Shown piece after piece: positions 1-4,373 of a stretch of DNA of 6,341 bases; positions within the stretch are counted from its first letter, which is position 1; each line of letters opens with the position of its first letter. The notes below the pieces were generated by a model. The model ran no database searches and had not been told where the DNA came from. It worked only from the letters and a program-made list of their open reading frames with translations. The position numbers were made by a program, and so were the translations under genes. Origin of the DNA: Deltaproteobacteria bacterium (GTDB lineage Bacteria > Desulfobacterota > Syntrophia > Syntrophales > JAAYKM01). Where the stretch lies: positions 1-6,341 of the forward strand of contig JAGVTI010000024.1 in NCBI GenBank assembly GCA_019136935.1, written 5' to 3'.

Positions 1-557
1 TTCTCTTCGTACATGGTTTCCAGGGCGAATGAATCGACATCCATGATCGCTGCAGTCAAACCGGCGCTCTTGATCGCATCGGCGAAGCTGTCCACGATTT
101 CGGTTTTGGCCGCCACCAGCATCACGTCCATCTGGGTCGGGTTAAATTCATTTTCCCCCAGAATCTGGAAATCGTAGCTGACATCCTCCATGCTGTCGAA
201 GGGCAGATACTTTCCCGCCTCATCCTGAATCAACCCCCTCAATTCATCGGGTGTCATCGTCATGAAGGAGACCTTCTGGGAGATCACGGAATTGCCCGAA
301 AGAGACGTCACCACATTCCTTCGCTTCGAACCGGAAAGCGCAAAAAGCTCTTTGATTTTAGCTGTCAGGATCTGTGGCTCCTCAAGGAGGCCGTCGCTGA
401 CGACCCCTTTGGGAAGAGGAATTTCATGGTAGCTGCGAAGGATGTATCCCTTTGCCGTTCCGTCTATCTCGGCCAGTTTCAGGGAACTCGATCCGATATC
501 CAAACCCGCCAGTTGCTTTTTTGATGAAAACAAATCCTTGATACTGAAGTTGCCCAT
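1..557 (-). CDS. pilM: Type IV pilus assembly protein PilM, N-terminal part (3' end outside window)
   Basis: Translating the minus strand from the ATG at 557 gives 185 open residues that run off the left edge, so only about the first half of a normally ~350-residue protein is present. PilM is a cytoplasmic actin/FtsA-like ATP-binding protein that binds the N-terminal tail of PilN and links the inner-membrane PilN/PilO platform to the pilus motor. The sequence shows the family's first nucleotide-binding motif LAGLDIGSSSLKLAEI at residues 16-31. It also shows the PilM hallmark block EAGKYLPFDSMEDVSYDFQI around residues 117-136, then DVMLVAAKTEIVD and the AIMDVDSFALE segment. The start is supported by a GGTGAT ribosome-binding-like site 3 nt upstream and by the usual short lead-in before the DIGSSS motif. 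In related bacteria pilN, pilO, pilP and pilQ follow, which would lie beyond the left edge. The family call is firm; the operon is inferred. Confidence 0.93.
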   Translation of the reverse strand, partial: MGNFSIKDLFSSKKQLAGLDIGSSSLKLAEIDGTAKGYILRSYHEIPLPKGVVSDGLLEEPQILTAKIKELFALSGSKRRNVVTSLSGNSVISQKVSFMTMTPDELRGLIQDEAGKYLPFDSMEDVSYDFQILGENEFNPTQMDVMLVAAKTEIVDSFADAIKSAGLTAAIMDVDSFALETMYEE

Positions 558-564
558 TGGATCA

Positions 565-584
565 CCGTTTAGTTGACTGAACGG
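565..584. repeat. 20-bp imperfect dyad next to the pilM start
   Basis: The 20 bases pair with themselves at 8 of 10 positions, with outer arms CCGTT/AACGG and inner AGT/ACT on the minus strand. The dyad begins 8 bp upstream of the pilM ATG and touches its ribosome-binding site. It could be a protein operator or an RNA hairpin affecting translation. A competing inverted repeat, CGTTTA/TAAACG, overlaps it. The sequence alone does not decide the function. Confidence 0.35.
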
Positions 585-608
585 ACCTTAAACGTCAGAC
601 CTGCCCGA

Positions 609-635
609 CATTCGGTCGTCTCCGTTTTAACTTTC
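609..635 (-). promoter_or_regulatory. Weak sigma-28-like promoter candidate upstream of pilM
   Basis: On the minus strand GAAAGTTA (628-635), an 11-nt spacer and ACCGAATG (609-616) resemble the sigma-28/FliA pattern TAAAGTTT-N11-GCCGATAA. They match 6 of 8 and 4 of 8 positions, including the CCGA core. Transcription would begin near 602, giving a leader of about 45 nt before the pilM ATG. A shifted alternative, TCAAGATT followed by TCCGAAAG, overlaps it with a 9-nt spacer. No good sigma-70 promoter was seen in this gap. This is a pattern match only and may be chance. Confidence 0.2.
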
Positions 636-737
636 GGAATTCATTTTAATCTTGACGAAACAAATTTCGCTCCCCCTGCGATCAGCAAATTCAATGCCAT
701 ACGCGTTGAAGACGAGCGAAGCCCTTTTGCGATTCTT

Positions 738-1004
738 CTATTTTGATATCCGGAAGACGACATCTCCCTGCTTCACCATGCCCAAATCGTTCCGTGCAAT
801 CATCTCGATATAGGACAGGTTTGACTGGAGCAGGTTAATCTCCTTCTTAAGGGATGCATTTTCATGAACGATGTTCTGATTTGCTTTCCGCAGATTCTGC
901 AGCTGCTTCCGCATGACGTAGCTGTCCCACAGCCCTCGATTACCAAAAGTAATCATCAGACCGACGAACAAGACAAATATGATAATGTACCGGCCGAATT
1001 TCAC
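738..1004 (-). CDS. ftsB: FtsB/DivIC-family septum formation initiator protein
   Basis: This 88-residue protein has the FtsB/DivIC layout. A very short cytoplasmic tail precedes one membrane helix (about residues 5-20). A heptad-like coiled coil follows (about 28-62, many L, N, K and E), then the family signature YIEMIARNDLGMVKQGDVVF at 65-84. FtsB-type proteins form a trimer with FtsL and FtsQ (DivIC with FtsL and DivIB in Gram-positives) and help switch on septal peptidoglycan synthesis at the divisome. The start is GTG at 1004: the next upstream in-frame codon that could matter is beyond a TGA stop, and AAAGGA at 1015-1020 lies 10 nt upstream. The gene sits in gaps on both sides, so it may be transcribed alone or with its neighbours. 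The family assignment is strong; FtsB versus DivIC is only a naming choice. Confidence 0.9.
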   Translation of the reverse strand: MKFGRYIIIFVLFVGLMITFGNRGLWDSYVMRKQLQNLRKANQNIVHENASLKKEINLLQSNLSYIEMIARNDLGMVKQGDVVFRISK

Positions 1005-1014
1005 AATGAACGGG

Positions 1015-1020
1015 TCCTTT
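1015..1020 (-). promoter_or_regulatory. Ribosome-binding site deciding the GTG start of the ftsB-like gene
   Basis: AAAGGA on the minus strand lies 10 nt before the GTG at 1004. An in-frame TGA at 1020-1022 rules out any start further upstream, and no ATG lies in frame before the membrane helix, so GTG is the best start. Confidence 0.6.
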
Positions 1021-1063
1021 CATCATGCATAAAAAGAGCTTTTTTACTTTGAGTGACCTGAAT

Positions 1064-1088
1064 GGCGCCCCTCAGAAAAAGGGGCGCC
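1064..1088. repeat. GC-rich stem-loop (8-bp perfect stem) between the DUF39 gene and ftsB
   Basis: The arms GGCGCCCC and GGGGCGCC (1064-1071 and 1081-1088) pair perfectly around a 9-nt loop. Neither strand has a T-run directly after the stem, so it is not a textbook intrinsic terminator. It lies about 110 nt after the DUF39 stop and 60 nt before the ftsB start, downstream of a promoter candidate. It could be a 3' end/processing hairpin for the upstream gene or a leader structure for ftsB. Confidence 0.55.
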
Positions 1089-1101
1089 TGGAGATGCTTG
1101 T

Positions 1102-1141
1102 TTGTCAAATACCTGACTCTTTAGCTTGTCAAATTATTGAC
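1102..1141. repeat. Repeated TTTGACAA motifs with a short dyad, possible operator
   Basis: On the minus strand ATTTGACAA occurs twice (1126-1134 and 1102-1110), exactly 24 bp apart. The first copy also forms an inverted repeat GTCAA-N4-TTGAC (1128-1141). The cluster lies just downstream of the -10 candidate at 1152-1157, where a repressor could act. The two TTGACA strings also resemble -35 boxes, but neither has a good -10 at 16-18 bp. The repeats are visible; the regulatory role is inferred. Confidence 0.35.
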
Positions 1142-1151
1142 TTTTTCTGTT

Positions 1152-1180
1152 TATATATCTCGTTTTTTTTGAGTGTGCAA
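1152..1180 (-). promoter_or_regulatory. Sigma-70-type promoter candidate for the ftsB-like gene
   Basis: On the minus strand TTGCAC (1175-1180), a 17-bp A-rich spacer and TATATA (1152-1157) form a plausible promoter, matching 3 of 6 and 4 of 6 consensus positions. Transcription would start near 1145 and give a leader of about 140 nt containing the repeat cluster and the GC stem-loop. The surrounding AT-rich stretch differs clearly from the neighbouring coding DNA. Confidence 0.4.
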
Positions 1181-1200
1181 TAATAAATACTATGAATTCT

Positions 1201-2376
1201 TCACATTTTCGGGGGCGTCAAAAGCTGCTGCGGCTCTCCCAGCAGGAAAGCGCCTTCTTCAATCCATTTCTTCAATATATCCGCGATCTCCCGGGCTTTG
1301 AAGTAACTGGAGAGAGGGGCGGTGGCAATTTCTTGACCATTCAGCGTGATCACGCCGCTTCGCAAATCCTTGTAGCTCACTTCACCCAGGCTCTTGGCGT
1401 TCCCTTTTGGATAATCCATACTGTAATCATATACCTGCGTATAAATATCCTCGTCCTTCACCGCCGTGTAACGCGCCATTTCCTCATTTAAAACGGGAAT
1501 GGGGATTCCGATTCCGACATAAAGGGAAACGCCGTAACCGAGAATGCTCGCCCCCACCAGCCATTCGGGGGTCATTTCCTTCAGATTGCCGATCGTGGCG
1601 ATCGTTCCCGCCCCGGAGAGGGGGACACCATTGCCGCCCCGCGGCACATCCGGATTGTGCTGTGTTCCTTCCCAGGCGACAAATCCCTGGGCACCGCCGA
1701 GAAAAATTCTCGTTCCGATACCGATCGTCTTGTAGAAAGGATCGTTGAAAAGCGGACTCAACTGGCCCGATGTGGCGTAATTGGCGTTGGCCATCTTCGG
1801 CCGGAGCATGCCCATATAGGTGTAAATCGTCTTGTCGGACATGTTGACGGCGCAGTTGTAGTTCTGATAGGCATTTCTGGGATTGAAAAGGATGGCATCC
1901 TTCAAATCTCCCAGGGTAATTTTTTTCTCGGCTTGTCTCGCCGGGTAACAATCCGGTCCGTATCCCTCCGCCCGGAGACGGATCACCTTGCCGCTCACGA
2001 GATCTTCGATGACATGACCGCCGCCATAATGGAATTCCCCCGGATAAACGCTGTTCAGGGGGTCTCCCTCGACCACCTCCGTGGCACCGATATAGCAGTC
2101 CACGGCGGCGATGCCGCCATAGGCGGGAACATCGTTCAACCAGATTCTGGAAGCCCGGATCCGGGGGGAGGTATGGCCGAAATTCAGGAACGCCCCGGAC
2201 GAACACATGGGGCTGAAAGTCCCTGTCGTGACCACGTCGATCCGCCTGGCCGCATCGACATCGCCGTATTTTTCCACGACGTCGATCATTTCCTCCGCCG
2301 TCACCACAACCGCTTTTCCCTGTTTGATCTTTTCGTTGATTTCCCCGATCGTTTTCTGAACGACATTTTTTTTCAT
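1201..2376 (-). CDS. DUF39 homocysteine biosynthesis protein (sulfide incorporation)
   Basis: This 391-residue protein belongs to the DUF39/COG1900 family. In methanogens the family member works with a ferredoxin-like partner to turn aspartate semialdehyde and sulfide into homocysteine, bypassing the acylhomoserine route. Family traits seen are the N-terminal IGEINEKIKQGKAVVVTAEE segment, a FSPMCSSGAFLNFGH motif, VDCYIGATE, a GPDCYP motif, NYNCAVN and glycine-rich stretches near the middle. The four cysteines fall at residues 58, 94, 143 and 175. Those at 58 and 143 sit in the most conserved-looking motifs and are candidates for the persulfide chemistry reported for the methanogen homologue. 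There is no C-terminal CBS pair, unlike the longer methanogen form, and no ferredoxin partner in the window. The start at the ATG at 2376 is preferred over a GTG at 2427 because TGAGGT lies 8 nt upstream and homologues begin near here. Expected location: cytoplasm. Confidence 0.86.
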   Translation of the reverse strand: MKKNVVQKTIGEINEKIKQGKAVVVTAEEMIDVVEKYGDVDAARRIDVVTTGTFSPMCSSGAFLNFGHTSPRIRASRIWLNDVPAYGGIAAVDCYIGATEVVEGDPLNSVYPGEFHYGGGHVIEDLVSGKVIRLRAEGYGPDCYPARQAEKKITLGDLKDAILFNPRNAYQNYNCAVNMSDKTIYTYMGMLRPKMANANYATSGQLSPLFNDPFYKTIGIGTRIFLGGAQGFVAWEGTQHNPDVPRGGNGVPLSGAGTIATIGNLKEMTPEWLVGASILGYGVSLYVGIGIPIPVLNEEMARYTAVKDEDIYTQVYDYSMDYPKGNAKSLGEVSYKDLRSGVITLNGQEIATAPLSSYFKAREIADILKKWIEEGAFLLGEPQQLLTPPKM

Positions 2377-2384
2377 GGCATATG

Positions 2385-2390
2385 ACCTCA
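2385..2390 (-). promoter_or_regulatory. Ribosome-binding site deciding the start of the DUF39 gene
   Basis: TGAGGT on the minus strand lies 8 nt before the ATG at 2376. The upstream in-frame GTG at 2427 has no such site and would add 17 residues unlike the family's N-terminus. An ATG at 2381 is out of frame and stops after two codons. Confidence 0.7.
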
Positions 2391-2438
2391 AAACAAATGA
2401 TGGAACAAAATTGGTTTTTGATAGCACAACTGCGTCAA

Positions 2439-2468
2439 ATTATCCACAATCCTGATAAAATTCGTCAC
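2439..2468 (-). promoter_or_regulatory. Sigma-70-type promoter candidate for the DUF39 gene
   Basis: On the minus strand GTGACG (2463-2468), an 18-bp spacer and GATAAT (2439-2444) match 4 of 6 and 5 of 6 consensus positions. Transcription would begin near 2432, leaving a leader of about 55 nt. The promoter lies directly after the strong stem-loop at 2473-2508, as expected where one transcription unit ends and the next begins. A weaker extended -10 (TGCTATCAA) lies a little downstream. Confidence 0.4.
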
Positions 2469-2472
2469 GGTT

Positions 2473-2508
2473 CCGGGAGGATGCAAAAGCGGTGCTGCAT
2501 CCTCCCGG
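2473..2508 (-). terminator. Strong 13-bp stem-loop, probable end of the pnp-dut transcription unit
   Basis: CCGGGAGGATGCA (2473-2485) and its exact reverse complement (2496-2508) form a perfect 13-bp, GC-rich stem with a 10-nt loop. It lies about 156 nt after the dut stop and just before a promoter candidate for the next gene. A T-run does not follow at once; the nearest on the minus strand is TTTT about 12 nt on. It may therefore block 3' exonucleases or aid Rho-dependent ending rather than act as a classic terminator. The stem is certain; the role is inferred. Confidence 0.45.
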
Positions 2509-2664
2509 TGCTTCCGCCGGAGAATCTTTTAACCCGTCGCAACCATCCGATCCTGCGCGGCGTTTGTACTGGGAAGCAGAGAAGGACCGGCAATGACCAC
2601 CTACTTTACGAGTCCTTCAAGAACGTTGATCCAGGGATAAGACCGGCCGGAACAGCGGAAACGG
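2509..2664. other. Non-coding stretch between dut and the stem-loop
   Basis: No convincing gene lies here on either strand. The only structure seen is an inverted repeat GAAGGAC/GTCCTTC (2581-2587 and 2612-2618) around a 24-nt loop. I looked for SAM-type riboswitch core sequences because the next gene serves methionine synthesis and did not find them. The stretch is most simply the 3' untranslated region of the dut transcript. Confidence 0.4.
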
Positions 2665-3120
2665 TCAGGCCGAACGGGTATGGCCGAAACCGCCCGTTCC
2701 TCTTTCGGTCGTGTCCAGTTCCGGGCTTTCCTCCCAGAAACCGCTGCAGACCGGTTGAATGACCAGTTGGGCGATGCGGTCGCCCCGCTTTATTTCGAAA
2801 GGTTTTTTTCCGTGATTAATCAGAATGATCCCGATCTCTCCCCGATAATCCGCATCGATCGTTCCCGGCGCGTTCAGCACGGTCACACCGAATTCCATGG
2901 CAAGGCCGCTTCTTGGCCTGATCTGTGCTTCATATCCCTTGGGAAGAGAAACGGAAAATCCCGCGGATATTTTTTTCCATTCCCCGGGAAGAATCGTTTC
3001 GTTTTCCCGTACGGCGGCACGCACATCCATCCCGGAAGCATGAACCGTCATATACCGTGGCAGCTCAAGATCATCATGGCCGGGCATTTTCTTGACGGGG
3101 ATACGGATTTCCCTGTTCAC
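2665..3120 (-). CDS. dut: Deoxyuridine 5'-triphosphate nucleotidohydrolase (dUTPase)
   Basis: This enzyme hydrolyses dUTP to dUMP and pyrophosphate, keeping uracil out of DNA and supplying dUMP for thymidylate synthesis. The 151-residue length fits the homotrimeric bacterial family. All five motifs are present in order: ASGMDVRA (28-35), PRSGLA (69-74), GTIDADYRGEIGIILIN (86-102), RGDRIAQLVI (112-121) and RGTGGFGHTR (140-149). Asp89 should be the catalytic aspartate and Tyr92 the uracil-stacking tyrosine, by comparison with the E. coli enzyme. Phe145 in motif 5 should close over the substrate. Motif 5 reads FGHTR where many family members have FGSTG. The start is GTG, overlapping the peptidase stop as GTGA, with GGAG 6 nt upstream. 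This suggests coupled translation from the pnp-peptidase-dut mRNA. Confidence 0.97.
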   Translation of the reverse strand: MNREIRIPVKKMPGHDDLELPRYMTVHASGMDVRAAVRENETILPGEWKKISAGFSVSLPKGYEAQIRPRSGLAMEFGVTVLNAPGTIDADYRGEIGIILINHGKKPFEIKRGDRIAQLVIQPVCSGFWEESPELDTTERGTGGFGHTRSA

Positions 3121-4373
3121 GTCTTGCTCCGCATTTCCTCGACAACCCCGGGAGAAACCCTGCCCACGGCCACCATCGACAGCCTATCCGGAACAAACAT
3201 TTCCCCCGCCAGGCCATGGATGTCCTGCGGGCTTACCGCTTCGATTCTGTCCACGACTTCATCCCAGAGAATCTGCCGGCCGAAGCAGAATTCGTTCTTC
3301 GCCAGGCGTGTCATCCGGTTATCCGTACTCTCCATGCTGAGAAGAAAGTTGCCCTTGACCATTTCCTTGGCGTCATGGAGTTCCCTGTCGGGGAGGAAAT
3401 CATTCCGCAGGCGCTCCATCTCGCGGCAAACCAGGCGGATCACCTCCCGGACCTGTTCCCCTCCGGTTCCCGCATAAATCCCGAGCATGCCCGTATCCAG
3501 ATAGGCATTCAAATAGGACTGGATGTCATACACCAGGCCCCTTTTTTCCCGGATTTCCTGGAAAAGCCTGGAACTCATGCTCCCTCCTAAAAGGGCGTTC
3601 ATCAGGAAGGAAGCGTAACGCCTGGGGTCGGTGGAGGACGGAGCGGGACAACCGATGATGAGGTGGATCTGCTCCAGGTCCTTGTTGACCGTAGAGGTCG
3701 CGACGGAAGGATTGGGGGGCATGTCCCGGGCATCTTCCTCCAGCGCCGGGATCGATTCGAAATGCCTGGAAACCAGGCCGATCAACCGATCGTGTTTCAC
3801 CTGGCCGGCAACGGATATAACGAGATTTTTCCCCCGGTAGTTCCGATCGAAGAAACGGAGAACCCGCCTGCGGTTCAGGGAGGCGACGCTGTCCTGGGTT
3901 CCCATTATGGGGCGGGCCAGGGGATGACCGTCCCAGAAATGCGATTCAAAAAGATCGTGGATGTATTCGTCCGGAGAATCCTCCAGAAGGCGGATTTCCT
4001 GTTGAACGACGGACTTTTCCTTTTCGATGTCTTCGGAACGGAAGCGGGAATTTTTGAAAATATCCGCAAGCAGTTCGATGGCGAGATCAAGGGAATAATC
4101 GGGAACCTTGATATAAAAAGCGGTGCTCTCTTTTCCCGTAGAGGCATTCATCACCCCGCCGACGACATCGATGGCGGATGCGATCTGCAGAGGGGACCTC
4201 TTGCGGGTCCCCTTGAAAAGCATATGCTCGATGAAATGAGCGATCCCGTTGGATGCCCCGTTTTCATGGCGGGAACCACAGCGAATCCAGATGCCAATCG
4301 ATACGGAGCGGACATGGTTGATTTCTTCTGAAACGACACGAATCCCGTTTGCGAGGATGGTCTTATTGACCAT
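3117..4373 (-). CDS. M16-family zinc metallopeptidase (processing-peptidase-like)
   Basis: This 418-residue protein is an M16B peptidase, related to mitochondrial processing peptidase beta and to the B. subtilis peptidase encoded near pnp. The inverted zinc motif HFIEH is at residues 46-50: His46 and His50 bind zinc and Glu49 is the general base. Glu126, exactly 76 residues after His50, is the third zinc ligand, and Glu119 is the usual helper acid. The second half carries the family segment from GGSMSSRLFQ to RGLVY (263-282), which helps close the active chamber. All catalytic residues are intact, so it should be active. No signal peptide is visible, so a cytoplasmic location is likely; the natural substrate is unknown for this group. 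The ATG overlaps the pnp stop by 11 nt, with GGGAG only 3 nt upstream, and the stop overlaps the dut start. Confidence 0.95.
   Translation of the reverse strand: MVNKTILANGIRVVSEEINHVRSVSIGIWIRCGSRHENGASNGIAHFIEHMLFKGTRKRSPLQIASAIDVVGGVMNASTGKESTAFYIKVPDYSLDLAIELLADIFKNSRFRSEDIEKEKSVVQQEIRLLEDSPDEYIHDLFESHFWDGHPLARPIMGTQDSVASLNRRRVLRFFDRNYRGKNLVISVAGQVKHDRLIGLVSRHFESIPALEEDARDMPPNPSVATSTVNKDLEQIHLIIGCPAPSSTDPRRYASFLMNALLGGSMSSRLFQEIREKRGLVYDIQSYLNAYLDTGMLGIYAGTGGEQVREVIRLVCREMERLRNDFLPDRELHDAKEMVKGNFLLSMESTDNRMTRLAKNEFCFGRQILWDEVVDRIEAVSPQDIHGLAGEMFVPDRLSMVAVGRVSPGVVEEMRSKT

Noticed and set aside
656..669. Small CGAAA/TTTCG hairpin after the ftsB-like gene as a terminator
   Set aside because: The stem has only 5 bp, is AT-rich and has no T-run after it on the minus strand.
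1031..1045. A/T hairpin (AAAAAG/CTTTTT) before ftsB as a terminator
   Set aside because: The stem is almost all A-T with a 2-3 nt loop, and it lies in the presumed leader close to the start codon.
1484..2206. 240-codon minus-strand frame inside the DUF39 gene
   Set aside because: It is an alternative frame of the DUF39 gene, and the family motifs are all in the other frame.
1657..2385. 242-codon plus-strand open frame opposite the DUF39 gene
   Set aside because: It lies wholly antisense to a gene with recognisable family motifs, and its product has no recognisable domain.
2377..2427. Upstream GTG start adding 17 residues to the DUF39 protein
   Set aside because: It has no ribosome-binding site, the extra residues do not look like the family N-terminus, and the ATG at 2376 has a good TGAGGT site.
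2377..2664. Possible SAM riboswitch before the methionine-related gene
   Set aside because: The conserved SAM riboswitch core sequences were not found on the minus strand, and the main stem-loop is a simple hairpin.
2382..2762. Plus-strand open frame over the dut-DUF39 gap
   Set aside because: It runs through the 13-bp stem-loop and into the antisense of dut, with no ribosome-binding site and no recognisable domain.
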